In this document: positions 50,895 through 62,317 of the stretch, one piece after another
Position numbering within the stretch: position 1 is the stretch's first letter
Layout of the letters: every line of letters starts with the position of its first letter
Program-made: the position numbers and the translations under genes
Assembly (NCBI GenBank): GCA_016742275.1
Contig: JACVCD010000009.1
Coordinates: forward strand, 62,001 to 126,000
Direction of reading: 5' to 3'
Origin: Gemmatimonadaceae bacterium
Lineage (GTDB): Bacteria > Gemmatimonadota > Gemmatimonadetes > Gemmatimonadales > Gemmatimonadaceae
DNA: 64,000 nt
Notes under the pieces: generated by a model
The model's database searches: none
What the model was told of the DNA's origin: nothing
Seen by the model: the letters and a program-made list of their open reading frames with translations, nothing else

Positions 50895-52397
50895 CTAGCC
50901 CGTGATGAGCACGGCCACCACGTCCATGACGTTGGTGCCCGTCGGACCCGTGCGAAGCAAGGCGTCGGATGCGTCGAGTGGATAGTACGAACGACCGGTC
51001 TCGATGTCGCTTTCGGGTGTGCGGCCGTGTCGTCTGGCCAGCGCCGGGGTCGCAGCATCGATGATGGCGCCTGCGGCGTCGGTCGGACCATCACGACCAT
51101 CGGTGCCGGCGGCGAGCAACTGAATGCGCCAGGCGTCGGCGTTCCCGCGTGCAGCCGCTGCATCGAGTGAAAGCGCGGCGCTCATGGCCAACAATTGCAT
51201 GCGGCCACCCTTCATGGGTTCGTCGGCCGCAGATGCGCGCAACTCGAGGGGCGCACCCGTTTCCCCATATTCTTCGAGTCGGGCATCGTCGTCTTCACCA
51301 AACTGCATCGCGCGTGCTGTCGTGGTCTGCAGATTGACCACCGGTTCGCCGCCGCACACGAGGAGTGCGGTGTGATTGCGCGGGGTGCGCGTCGCCAGCG
51401 CCAATGCTCGTCGAGCGAGTGTGTCGCCGAGTTGTGCGGCTTCTCCCTCGAGCGGCACGTCGTCGATGAACACATTGGCAACACCGTGTGCGTGTGCCGC
51501 ATCGGCCAACGATTGCACGGCGTCTGCGTTACGCGCTACGATGGTATAGGTGCTATTGGCAAACACCGGATGCGTTGCGGCTGGTACGGCGGGCGGTTGA
51601 TGTGATCCCGCGATGCCAAGCACGGTCGATATGGCGCGCTGCAACTGACTTCGCAGATCATAGGCATCGAGCAGCGCCAGAAAAGTGGCGTCGTCGAATG
51701 GATCCGGAGTGCAGGGGCCTGATCCGATGACGGCGGGATCGTCGCCGATGACATCGCTAATGGCAAATGTGGCAATCTGCCGCGCGCCGCGCTGATGCAG
51801 TGCCACTGCCAGTCGACCAGCGCCGAAGCGCAGCACACGTCGACGGATCGCATTCATTTCGTGAATGGCGAGTCCGCCCTCCAGCAGGGTGTGCGCGAGG
51901 TTGGCCACCTGTGCCTGTGCGGCGTCCGCGTCGCCCACTGTCTGTGAGAGCGCGGCAATGGGTGCTGCGCACAATGCGGTGGTGCCGCCGGAGAGCAGCA
52001 CGAGGGCAATGTCGCCGGCCGAGATGCGCGCGATGGCGTCATCAATGGCATCTGCTGCTGCGAGCGACGCCGGACCTGGCACCGGGTGATCACCCGTGAC
52101 TCGTTCGATGGTGGGTGGCAATTGAACACCGTGCCAGGTATCGGAGTCGGGCAGGTGATGACTGACCACGATGCCACCATGCACCTGTGCACTGAGTGCA
52201 AGGCTGTGCAGTGCATCCAGCGCGCCGGCCATCATGGCGGGTGCTGCTTTGCCGAGCGCGAAGACATGTATGCCCGTATCGGGCTCGACCTGCTGGTCTT
52301 CGCACCATTGACGCACGGCATGCTGCGTGCGCGAAAACGGCGCCGCGCCCTGCACAGCCGCATCATGCAACGCGGTGAGCAGGGCGCGGGGCTGCAT
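50895..52397 (-). CDS. Glycerate 2-kinase-type protein (DUF4147/MOFRL)
   Basis: A 500-residue class II glycerate kinase. The N-terminal DUF4147 Rossmann domain is seen as HVFALGKAAPAMMAGALDAL, VVSHHLPDSD, GDHPVPGPASLAAAD and LVLLSGGTTALC; the C-terminal MOFRL domain as LLVCGGEPVVNL and LLAAGTDGRDGPTDAAGAII. These kinases make 2-phosphoglycerate from glycerate, feeding glycolysis. Starts eight bases after the peroxiredoxin gene on the same strand, so they are probably co-transcribed, although no functional link is obvious. Confidence 0.92.
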   Translation of the reverse strand: MQPRALLTALHDAAVQGAAPFSRTQHAVRQWCEDQQVEPDTGIHVFALGKAAPAMMAGALDALHSLALSAQVHGGIVVSHHLPDSDTWHGVQLPPTIERVTGDHPVPGPASLAAADAIDDAIARISAGDIALVLLSGGTTALCAAPIAALSQTVGDADAAQAQVANLAHTLLEGGLAIHEMNAIRRRVLRFGAGRLAVALHQRGARQIATFAISDVIGDDPAVIGSGPCTPDPFDDATFLALLDAYDLRSQLQRAISTVLGIAGSHQPPAVPAATHPVFANSTYTIVARNADAVQSLADAAHAHGVANVFIDDVPLEGEAAQLGDTLARRALALATRTPRNHTALLVCGGEPVVNLQTTTARAMQFGEDDDARLEEYGETGAPLELRASAADEPMKGGRMQLLAMSAALSLDAAAARGNADAWRIQLLAAGTDGRDGPTDAAGAIIDAATPALARRHGRTPESDIETGRSYYPLDASDALLRTGPTGTNVMDVVAVLITG

Positions 52398-52405
52398 CGA
52401 AGCTG

Positions 52406-52984
52406 TTACTTGGATGAGACGGCCTTGCCGACGGCAGAACCCAGTTCCGTGTACGCGTCCGCCGACATCTGATTGAACGGCGTCGTGATGTAGGAAATGC
52501 GGCCCTGCGGATCGATCACGTACAGATGGCGGCTGTGCACACCGGTTCCCTTGCTGGCGCCATATGCCACACCAACGGCACGTGCGGTGTCAGCCGCAAA
52601 ATGGAACGGGAACTTGGCATCGGTGGCCCACGATACGAGCGCGGTGTCCGCGTCGGTGCTCACACCAACAAGCGTGACCTTGCTGCCGCCCTTGAACAGT
52701 TCGGCATAACGATCGCGATAGGACTCCATCTGCACCGTGCAGCCACGGGTGCGGGCCTTCGGGAAGAACGCGAGCACCACGGTTTCACCGCGATGTTCCG
52801 ACAACTTGAAAGGCTTGGCGTCATTGCCCTTGGCCGTCACCGTCTGCACGGTGAAGTCGGGCGCCATGTCACCGACCTTGAGAGTGGTCTGTGCGTGCGT
52901 GAGCGTGGGCAGCAACGCAATCGACGCGGCAAAGGCCGTAGCCAGTGCGGCAGTACGCGAGGTGAAACGTGAATGAATGGACAT
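52406..52984 (-). CDS. Exported peroxiredoxin (BCP/AhpC-TSA type)
   Basis: A 191-residue exported thioredoxin-fold peroxidase. ATG 52984 follows TGGAG; the signal peptide ends near LTHAQ. The mature part begins KVGDMAPDFTVQ and contains the peroxidatic Cys in FFPKARTRGCTVQMESYRD (~93). In BCP-type enzymes this loop reads TPGCT; here Pro is replaced by Arg while Thr and Cys remain. VDADTALVSWATDAKFPF and LYVIDPQGRI follow normally. Probably scavenges periplasmic peroxide. Only one Cys lies in the mature chain, so it would be a 1-Cys enzyme. Confidence 0.9.
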   Translation of the reverse strand: MSIHSRFTSRTAALATAFAASIALLPTLTHAQTTLKVGDMAPDFTVQTVTAKGNDAKPFKLSEHRGETVVLAFFPKARTRGCTVQMESYRDRYAELFKGGSKVTLVGVSTDADTALVSWATDAKFPFHFAADTARAVGVAYGASKGTGVHSRHLYVIDPQGRISYITTPFNQMSADAYTELGSAVGKAVSSK

Positions 52985-53283
52985 CGACGGCTCCAGGCGG
53001 GATCGGGGGAACGTCCAAAGGCGGGGATCATGCATCGACTGCGCAGCGCGAATCGCGTGATGTACATACGGATCAAACGCGCGCGACGATGAACACGAGA
53101 ACGCTAGTGCCGCGTCCTATCTGTCGCCAACCCGGGACGCGAGGTGACACCAACTGGGGACAGTACCCCGTTGATTTTCGTGGTTCCGGGCACGAAAACG
53201 CCGAAATCGTGGTGGCACGGGCCGTGCACTTTGACATGGCGTCGACGGAGCACATCGCCCCGTTCAAGCCACCGGAGGTTCTC
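52985..53283. other. Divergent intergenic region
   Basis: About 300 bp between the peroxiredoxin and the glycine-zipper lipoprotein genes. It must hold both promoters. I see a 6-1-6 dyad GCACGG-g-CCGTGC (53215-53227) directly followed by TTTGACA (53230-53236), a possible -35 element for the plus-strand gene, but no convincing -10. No small gene is supported. Confidence 0.4.
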
Positions 53284-53838
53284 ATGACCGCGTTTGTCAG
53301 CCGTATGCGTCACGCATCGATTCCCGTGCTTGCCCCGCTCGCCTTTGGTGTGCTGACGGCGTGCGGTAACGATCGCGACTCACGTCTGGATGATCAGATG
53401 CGGGCAGATCTTCAGGCGGCGTCCCAGGCCATGCCGATGCGCGGACAGTTTGCTTCGCCAGCGGAGTTGGGCTACCCGCAGGGTTATGCCCCGATGCCTG
53501 GTTATCAGGGATACGCGCAGTATCCGGGCACGTATCCAGCCAACTATCCACAGCCATATGGCTATCCACAGCCGGCTCAGCAGCGCGTCGTATACGCGCC
53601 AGCCCCGGCACCGGCTCCAGTTCGCCGCAGCGGCACCGTGGGTACGTCCACGGGGAGCGGTCGCGTCGTGGTGCAGGAGCAGCGTAACACACAGAAGGGC
53701 GCCATCATTGGCGCGGCCACCGGCGCAGCCATTGGCGTGGCTACGTCGCGAGATCGGGTGAAGGGTGCGGCAATAGGAGCACTGGGGGGTGCTGTCCTTG
53801 GTGGCGTGATCGGTCATCAAGTGAAGACGCCGCGCTGA
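53284..53838 (+). CDS. Glycine-zipper lipoprotein
   Basis: A 184-residue lipoprotein. ATG 53284 follows GGAGG; the lipobox is LTAC near residue 20. The middle (~55-115) is a Tyr/Pro/Gly/Gln-rich low-complexity stretch (GYPQGYAPMPGYQGYAQYPG). The C-terminus is a glycine-zipper 2TM domain: KGAIIGAATGAAIGVATS then KGAAIGALGGAVLGGVIGHQ, as in the SlyB/Rickettsia 17-kDa group. Likely inserted in or stabilising the outer membrane. Followed by a distant T-rich terminator. Confidence 0.83.
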   Translation: MTAFVSRMRHASIPVLAPLAFGVLTACGNDRDSRLDDQMRADLQAASQAMPMRGQFASPAELGYPQGYAPMPGYQGYAQYPGTYPANYPQPYGYPQPAQQRVVYAPAPAPAPVRRSGTVGTSTGSGRVVVQEQRNTQKGAIIGAATGAAIGVATSRDRVKGAAIGALGGAVLGGVIGHQVKTPR

Positions 53839-53990
53839 GTTGGGTGTTTGCTCTCACGTCGCTGCAACCGTGGATGGCGTGAGCCGCAACACAAACAACA
53901 ACCGGTGACATGCAACCTTCCAAGCGGTTGTAGTGTCCGAGAGAATGAGGGGTAGGGAAGTTCTTTCGCTTCGTGGAGGGGGCGGAGGGA

Positions 53991-54055
53991 CAACACATCA
54001 CCTGCTGTTGCGGTCGGCTCAGCCTGATCGCGATGGCGGGTGATTGTGTTTTTTT
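53991..54055 (+). terminator. T-rich terminator with long loop, possibly ending a small RNA
   Basis: AACACATCACC pairs with GGTGATTGTGTT (one bulged base) across a ~35-base structured loop and is followed by TTTTTTT (54049-54055). It is ~150 bp past the lipoprotein stop. An upstream dyad ACAACCG...CGGTTGT near 53900-53935 suggests the intervening stretch may be a structured transcript. Confidence 0.55.
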
Positions 54056-54071
54056 AGATGGTGTTCCAGGT

Positions 54072-54938
54072 CTATGCAAACACTTCGAGGGCGGACGATT
54101 CACTCGTCACCTCAATGTGTTGCGATTGGGCATGATACAACTCGCCGTCAGCTTCGAAGGCTGGCGGTGACGGAAAGTCCATTGTGAAGTGTGCGGCGCG
54201 TGTTGCCGTCACCGAGCTGTGATTCAGATGGCGTCCGAAGGCGGCGGCGCCCAACACAAAAGGCCGCTGCCATACTGCGAGCGCGCCAATCTGGATACAG
54301 TCGATGAGACCATCATCGAGCGCCGCGTCTGGCGCAATACGAAAGGCACCACCGAATGCCTGGCCGTTGGCAAACACCATCATCAGGTAGCGGGCACTCG
54401 AGTGACCTTCGAGCGCGAGATCGATTCCACGATATCCCGTGAGTGCGCGAAGGGCGGTGAGCACATAGGCTGCTGTTCCGCGCAGTCGTGAAGGCCGCTG
54501 CATGCGATTCAGCACTTCCACGTCAAAGCCCAGTCCGGCGGCATTGCAGAACGGGACGCCATCGATGACGCCAATGTCCACGCGCCGCGTCGTGCCGCGA
54601 TTCACCATTGCGGCCAAGGCGTGCGCATCATGCGACGGTGTGCCAAGTGACTTCACGAAATCGTTGCCCGTACCAGCGGCGCACACAGCCAGCGGAATGG
54701 GCGATGACTCGGCCAGCATCGCCTTCACTACATGATGTACGGCTCCGTCTCCACCAACGACGACGAGTCCGGAAGCGCCATCGCTGATGGCGCGCTGTAC
54801 CTGCGTGGCTTCATCGCCGCGTGCTCGCGTCGTATAGCGTGTGACAGGGCCATACATGCGTAGCGCCGCTTCCATCGCATCCGCCCTGGTTGCGGCGCGA
54901 CCGGCACGGGCGGCGGGATTCACAAGCAAGGCGATCAT
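54072..54938 (-). CDS. Diacylglycerol-kinase-type lipid kinase
   Basis: A 288-residue soluble lipid kinase (DagK/YegS/LCB5 family). Motifs: MIALLVNPAARAGRAATRAD at the start, LVVVGGDGAVHHVVKAML (~75, GGDGT-like), VCAAGTGNDFVKSLG (~100) and AGLGFDVEVLNRM (~150), with the C-terminal FEADGELY metal-site region. It phosphorylates diacylglycerol or a related lipid in phospholipid turnover. Start ATG 54938 is chosen because it begins the catalytic domain; a longer upstream frame has no domain support and no Shine-Dalgarno is seen for either. Confidence 0.9.
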   Translation of the reverse strand: MIALLVNPAARAGRAATRADAMEAALRMYGPVTRYTTRARGDEATQVQRAISDGASGLVVVGGDGAVHHVVKAMLAESSPIPLAVCAAGTGNDFVKSLGTPSHDAHALAAMVNRGTTRRVDIGVIDGVPFCNAAGLGFDVEVLNRMQRPSRLRGTAAYVLTALRALTGYRGIDLALEGHSSARYLMMVFANGQAFGGAFRIAPDAALDDGLIDCIQIGALAVWQRPFVLGAAAFGRHLNHSSVTATRAAHFTMDFPSPPAFEADGELYHAQSQHIEVTSESSALEVFA

Positions 54939-55127
54939 CGCAGAGCGATCATGAAGAGAAGGACAGAGGAGGTCAACTGAGGTGTCGGGGATCACACGAC
55001 GAGACGATACGTGCACACTGGGTGATGAAAATGCAGCCATGGCGTGCTCGGCGTCACCGACATTCTGACAAATGCTCCGCAGATTGCCCGCATGCACTTT
55101 CTGCACTTCGGACACGGAGCAACACCC

Positions 55128-55958
55128 ATGCGAATCATACGTACGACTCTGGCGCTTACCGCCCTCGTGGCGGGAGCTACGGCTTGCGGCAGCGACAATC
55201 CCGGACCCAATCAGGCAGGTGATGTTGGAATCGGATTCCGGCTTGCCCAGTCGTCCAGTTCATCGAACCTGATGGCGGGCTTCACGGCAGAGGATGGGAC
55301 CCCGGTTACGGTGGCAGCAGCCACAGCGGAGCCTACGCCTCTTGGCTTTCTCATTTCACGAGATGACGACGAGCTGCTTGTGACAAAGGCGCAGATCGTC
55401 ATCAAGAACGTGAAGCTCAAGCGCACGTCGGCCAGCTGTGACGACGATGACGACGACGACCGTGGCAGCAATCGTCGTGACGATGGCTGCCCCACGATGC
55501 ACGTTGGCCCATACCTGGTAGATATGGCGGTGACGGGTGTTGATGGTGGTCGCCTGTCGGGGGATCTGCCGGGAGGTTCGTATTCGGCCGGGCGTTTTGA
55601 CATTCACAAGGTCACCAGCAGCCGCAGCGATGATCTCGCATTCCGTCAGGCGCATCCGGATTTCCGTGATATCAGCGTGCGACTCGAAGGTACATATAAT
55701 GGCACGCCATTCACGTTCGTGTCGGATGTGAATGCCAAGCTCGATGTGCCGTTGCCCGAGCCGCTCGCGATCGGTGGTGACATCGACAACATCACCGTGA
55801 CCATCGATGTGGGCTCGTGGTTCGTAAACACGAGTGGTGGCCTCTACTCACCCGCGCTGGCCAACACACCGGGACTCATTCGCGCCAGGGTAGACAACAA
55901 CATTCGCTTCGCGTTCAAGGCATTCCGCGACAAGAATCGCGATGGTCGGAAGGACTGA
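55128..55958 (+). CDS. Acidic lipoprotein of unknown function
   Basis: A 276-residue predicted lipoprotein. ATG 55128 lies ten bases after GGAG; the lipobox is GATAC near residue 20. A run of seven Asp (SCDDDDDDDRGSNRRDDGC, ~104-122) is flanked by two Cys and may be a disulfide-closed, cation-binding loop. The remainder is beta-rich: YLVDMAVTGVDGGRLSGDLP, GSYSAGRFDIHKV, DNITVTIDVGSWFVN. The pattern loosely recalls DUF4382-type exported domains. The final NRDGRKD is EF-hand-like in composition. Ends before a strong terminator. Confidence 0.72.
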   Translation: MRIIRTTLALTALVAGATACGSDNPGPNQAGDVGIGFRLAQSSSSSNLMAGFTAEDGTPVTVAAATAEPTPLGFLISRDDDELLVTKAQIVIKNVKLKRTSASCDDDDDDDRGSNRRDDGCPTMHVGPYLVDMAVTGVDGGRLSGDLPGGSYSAGRFDIHKVTSSRSDDLAFRQAHPDFRDISVRLEGTYNGTPFTFVSDVNAKLDVPLPEPLAIGGDIDNITVTIDVGSWFVNTSGGLYSPALANTPGLIRARVDNNIRFAFKAFRDKNRDGRKD

Positions 55959-55986
55959 ACGGTTCTCACGCGTTTGAGCTGACAAA

Positions 55987-56022
55987 AAAGGAGCCGCTCC
56001 AGTTAACCGGAGCGGCTCCTTT
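55987..56022. terminator. Bidirectional hairpin terminator
   Basis: Arms AAAGGAGCCGCTCC and GGAGCGGCTCCTTT (14 bp, perfect) with loop AGTTAACC. T-rich tails on both strands (TTCTG on plus, TTTTTTGTC on minus) suit the convergent lipoprotein and aconitase genes. Confidence 0.9.
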
Positions 56023-56044
56023 CTGTAACGACTCTCTCTAGGCG

Positions 56045-58789
<2,745 letters not shown>

Positions 58790-58980
58790 GCAGGGGAGGA
58801 TCCTGCGCGCGACGACCCCACGGGTCGCCACACGCGTCCGGAACGGAGCCACTCATCGCGCCGCAATGCCGCATTCCGCGACACCCGGTACCGACGAGGC
58901 TACACGGAATATCGGCCGGGGGACCCACATCGGCCAGCCTCGATACGGCAACATTGCGCGGTTCGGGCGGCCGAGTCGCT

Positions 58981-60123
58981 CTAGGCGGACTGCGCGAGAC
59001 GGGCGCCGGCCTCGTCCCAGGTTTCCATGGGGGCGACGGTGATGGCCGAAACCGGGCAGCAGCCGGCAAAGGCTCCGTCAGCGGGCGAGAACTCGTGTAC
59101 CGGCAGGAGCGGGAACGCCTTCTGCTCTTCGTCGAGCGCCATGAGCGAGGGTACGTGGGCAGCGCACACACCGCAGCCCGTGCAGGTGGGGCGATCGACC
59201 TCGATGCGCATGAGACGGCGCGGGAAGATGCCGCCGGGCGCGCTGAGTGCGTTGAGGAGATGGCCGAGTGCTTCTTTCGTGGCCGTGTAGCCCACGTCCA
59301 TGAGCTTCTCGATATGACGGAACGAGAACCAGCCAATGTGCGACACGGGCGGACGCACGAGCAGCATCGGCGGCCCCTTCCAGGTGTCGAGCGTGGCCTG
59401 CTGCATCTCGTGCATCATCATGGTGGCGGCGCGCATGAAGATCGTGGCAAAGCCCTGCTCGGCCACGCCTGCCGCGAGCGGGACGTTGGCAATGCCCACG
59501 TCGACGGCAATGAGCGCATCCACTTCGAGACCGGCGATTTCGACGGGAAGATTGTCGGTGGTGCCGCCGTCGATGCACACGCGGTCGCCCACCACACCGG
59601 GCGGGAAGAAGCCAGGGAGAGCACAGGACGCGTAGACCGCGTCGCGCACACGCACATTGCGAAAGCCCGGACGACCAAACACCACCGGTGTGCCGCGTTC
59701 GAGATCGACGGCGGTCACGAGGAGTCGCGATTTGAAGGTCTCGAAGGTGCCATCGCCCACGAGTTCCTCACACAGCGACCGCAGCGGTCCTTCCAGATAG
59801 ATCGAACGCGAAAGCATGCGATCCATCAGCATGCCCATGTGATTGATGCGAAAGAGATCGCGTCGACGGAAACTCAGCGCGCGTTCACGCAGCGTATCAG
59901 GGTTCTGCCCGCTCGCGGCGGCGGCGGCGATCATGGCCCCGATACTCGACCCAGCGTACAGGTGCGGCGTGATACCCGCCTCGCGGATGGCCTTGAGCGC
60001 GCCGATGTGGGCCATGCCCTTGAGCGCGCCGCCACCCAGCACCACACCAATGCGCGGCAGCGCCTGATGGATCCCGGTGCGATCCATCGGTGTGCTGTCC
60101 ACCGGTGCCTTGAATGGGCTCAC
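58981..60123 (-). CDS. Patatin-like phospholipase fused to a ferredoxin domain
   Basis: A 380-residue fusion. Residues ~24-220 form a patatin domain: GVVLGGGALKGMAHIGAL (oxyanion loop), Ser in YAGSSIGAMIAAAA (GxSxG) and catalytic Asp in CIDGGTTDNLP, as in bacterial RssA-like lipid hydrolases. The last ~75 residues are a ferredoxin domain: RPTCTGCGVCAAHVPSLM, then AFAGCCPVSAITVAP, giving the four Cys of one [4Fe-4S] cluster. GTG 60123 follows GGGAG; ATG 60087 (MDRTGIHQ) is the alternative. A patatin bearing its own cluster is unusual; redox control of lipid hydrolysis is a guess. Divergent from the two-component system. Confidence 0.9.
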   Translation of the reverse strand: MSPFKAPVDSTPMDRTGIHQALPRIGVVLGGGALKGMAHIGALKAIREAGITPHLYAGSSIGAMIAAAAASGQNPDTLRERALSFRRRDLFRINHMGMLMDRMLSRSIYLEGPLRSLCEELVGDGTFETFKSRLLVTAVDLERGTPVVFGRPGFRNVRVRDAVYASCALPGFFPPGVVGDRVCIDGGTTDNLPVEIAGLEVDALIAVDVGIANVPLAAGVAEQGFATIFMRAATMMMHEMQQATLDTWKGPPMLLVRPPVSHIGWFSFRHIEKLMDVGYTATKEALGHLLNALSAPGGIFPRRLMRIEVDRPTCTGCGVCAAHVPSLMALDEEQKAFPLLPVHEFSPADGAFAGCCPVSAITVAPMETWDEAGARLAQSA

Positions 60124-60135
60124 GTCCGTCTCCCG

Positions 60136-60176
60136 TGCCGCTTCATGCGTGTCGCTTCCGCCTGCCGCTTCATGCG
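60136..60176. promoter_or_regulatory. 14-bp direct repeat before the response regulator
   Basis: TGCCGCTTCATGCG occurs at 60136-60149 and again at 60163-60176 (27-bp period), 30-70 bp before the regulator start. Its CTTCATG core resembles the CTTTCATG repeat before the efflux gene at 62909. Candidate autoregulatory site. Confidence 0.45.
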
Positions 60177-60205
60177 CTGTTCATCCTCCGTCGTACATTA
60201 CACTC

Positions 60206-60889
60206 ATGCGCGTGTTGCTGGTGGAAGACGACGAAACCGTACGCGAGGGCGCGGCTGCCTTCCTGCGTGCAGCCGGGTTTGCCGTGGATCCGGTGGGCAC
60301 AGGGAAGATGGCGCGTGAACTCGCGGCCGTCAGCCCATATGATGCCGTGGTGCTCGATGTGCGATTGCCGGACGATGACGGATTCGCGCTGTGCACGGCG
60401 TTCCGTGCGCGGGTGCCGGCCCCTCGCATCCTCATGGCCACCGCGCGGGATGGCGTGGAAGACCGCATCGCCGGACTCGATCTCGGCGCCGACGACTATC
60501 TGGTCAAGCCGTACGCGATGCGAGAATTGGTGGCGCGTTTGCGGGCCCTGCTGCGTCGACCAGAGAGTGCAGCGCCCACGGTGCTGCGTGTTGCCGATCT
60601 GGAACTCGATCCGGCCACGCGCGAGGCGCGACGTGGCCCGCGCGCGATACCGCTCACCACCAAGGAGTTTGCCATTCTCGAGGTCCTCATGCGCGCCAAT
60701 GGCCGTGTGCTGACGCGCGAGTACATCGGCGAACACGCGTGGGACGACAACTTCGATCCGATGAGTAATGTGATCGATGTCTACATCGCGCGACTGCGTC
60801 GCAAGGTGGACATTGAAGGGGAAGCGCCGCTGCTGACTACGGTGCGTGGCGCCGGCTATCGCCTGTCGCCTCCCGAACGACGGGTGTGA
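60206..60889 (+). CDS. OmpR/PhoB-family response regulator
   Basis: A 227-residue regulator. The receiver domain has the acidic pair EDDE (~8-11), the phospho-acceptor Asp in AVVLDVRLPDDDG (~51), and Lys in DYLVKPYAMREL (~102). The C-terminal winged helix reads PLTTKEFAILEVLMRANGRV, TREYIGEHAWDDNFDP and IDVYIARLRRKVD, ending in GAGYRLSPP. The kinase gene begins in its stop codon (GTGA), so they form one operon. Likely acts on the CzcC-like gene 2 kb downstream and on its own promoter. Confidence 0.95.
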   Translation: MRVLLVEDDETVREGAAAFLRAAGFAVDPVGTGKMARELAAVSPYDAVVLDVRLPDDDGFALCTAFRARVPAPRILMATARDGVEDRIAGLDLGADDYLVKPYAMRELVARLRALLRRPESAAPTVLRVADLELDPATREARRGPRAIPLTTKEFAILEVLMRANGRVLTREYIGEHAWDDNFDPMSNVIDVYIARLRRKVDIEGEAPLLTTVRGAGYRLSPPERRV

Positions 60890-62265
60890 GCATGGAGCAC
60901 GCGCGCCCACATATCCGGCTGCGATTCACCCTGTTGTATGCCACGACGCTACTGGTGGTTCTGCTCAGCGCGGCGATCGTGACCCGGCAAGCACTGCGAG
61001 CAACGCTGCAGCGGGAATTCGATGAGTCGGTGCGGGCATCGGCCGAATTGGTCTCGCAGTTCTTTCGTACGGAGATCGTGGAGTATCGCACGATTGAGGC
61101 CACACTCACGCACATCACGGGCGAGTTGGTTTTCGAAGATCGATCCGTGCACATCCGGCGACCGGATAATTCGCACTTCGGTGATTCGATCGCCATGCCA
61201 CGCAGTGTCCGCTACACGGGACCTGCTCCCATTCGTGCGGTTCGCCTCCCGCTCGATGAAGCGCTGGCTCCCGGATGGGATATTGAAGTGCACGCCAATC
61301 TGGCGAACATGTATGAACTGCGTCGCCGCATCGATCGCTGGTTTGCGTTGGGCATTCCCGCCTTCGTGATGGTGGCGGCGGTGGCAGGGTGGTGGCTTAC
61401 GGGTCGCACCCTGCGCCCGGTTGGCGACATGGTACTTGCTGCGGAACGCATCGCGCCGGCAAGCGGTGAACGACTGCCAATCGCCAATCCGCAGGATGAA
61501 TTGGGGCGACTCGGTGAGCGATTCAATGCCTTGCTCGATCGATTGGATGGAGCGTTATCGCAACAGCGGGCGTTTCTGGCGGATGCGGCGCACGAGTTGC
61601 GTACACCCATCGCACGTATGCGGGCACGAGTGGAGGTGGCGCTGCTCGCGGTGTATGATCACTCCCCAAGTGAATCTGATCGCAGATCCACATTGGAGGC
61701 GCTCGAACAGGAGCTGTCCTCGGTGTCTCAGCATGTGGATGAATTGCTGCAACTCGCGCGGGCGGACGCCATGGGAGAAGATCAGCCGCTCCGCACGACG
61801 CCACTTTTCCTTGATGACCTCGTGAGCGACGAGGTCGCGCGCTGGCAACCACGCGCGCAACAGACTGGTGTCACGCTCAGCGTTGGTCTGCTCGAGGAAA
61901 CACCGGTACTCGGCGATGCGGTGCTGCTGCGCCGGTTGGTTGGTATTCTCACCGACAATGCGCTGCGCTATGGCGCGGCACGTGGGCAGGTTCGCCTCAG
62001 CGTGACATCGCGCAGTGCATCAGGCGGCGCGGTGGCAACACTGACGGTGGACGATGACGGGCCGGGTGTTCCGGTGGTCGATCGTCAACGAGTGTTCGAC
62101 CGGTTCTTTCGCGGAGACGCGGCGCGTCAGCGGAGAGCGGATGGCAGTGGCCTGGGACTCGCCATCGCCGCGTGGATTGCGCAGCGCCACGCCGGGCAGA
62201 TCCACATCAGTGGAAGTGATCTGGGCGGTGCGTCATTCGTGGTGACGCTGCCTCGTCAGACCTGA
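60886..62265 (+). CDS. Sensor histidine kinase
   Basis: A 459-residue inner-membrane kinase. Two helices (~16-38 and ~152-172) flank a ~110-residue periplasmic sensor; a HAMP linker (GRTLRPVGDMVLAAERIAPA) leads to HisKA with His in ADAAHELRTPIARMRARVE (~233) and an HATPase_c domain: ILTDNALRYGA (N box), VDDDGPGVP (G1) and GSGLGLAIAAWIA (G2). GTG 60886 overlaps the regulator stop; ATG 60892 two codons on is possible. The sensor region shows no His/Asp cluster that would fix the metal or ligand sensed. Confidence 0.94.
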   Translation: MSMEHARPHIRLRFTLLYATTLLVVLLSAAIVTRQALRATLQREFDESVRASAELVSQFFRTEIVEYRTIEATLTHITGELVFEDRSVHIRRPDNSHFGDSIAMPRSVRYTGPAPIRAVRLPLDEALAPGWDIEVHANLANMYELRRRIDRWFALGIPAFVMVAAVAGWWLTGRTLRPVGDMVLAAERIAPASGERLPIANPQDELGRLGERFNALLDRLDGALSQQRAFLADAAHELRTPIARMRARVEVALLAVYDHSPSESDRRSTLEALEQELSSVSQHVDELLQLARADAMGEDQPLRTTPLFLDDLVSDEVARWQPRAQQTGVTLSVGLLEETPVLGDAVLLRRLVGILTDNALRYGAARGQVRLSVTSRSASGGAVATLTVDDDGPGVPVVDRQRVFDRFFRGDAARQRRADGSGLGLAIAAWIAQRHAGQIHISGSDLGGASFVVTLPRQT

Positions 62266-62279
62266 TCGGCTGACTGATC

Positions 62280-62302
62280 ACTCGGTGCGCCGTGCACCGA
62301 GT
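62280..62302. terminator. Hairpin between convergent genes
   Basis: Perfect 9-bp arms ACTCGGTGC and GCACCGAGT with loop GCCGT, 15 bp after the kinase stop. No T-run follows on either strand, so it is a possible terminator only. Confidence 0.45.
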
Positions 62303-62317
62303 AGATGAACTACACGA

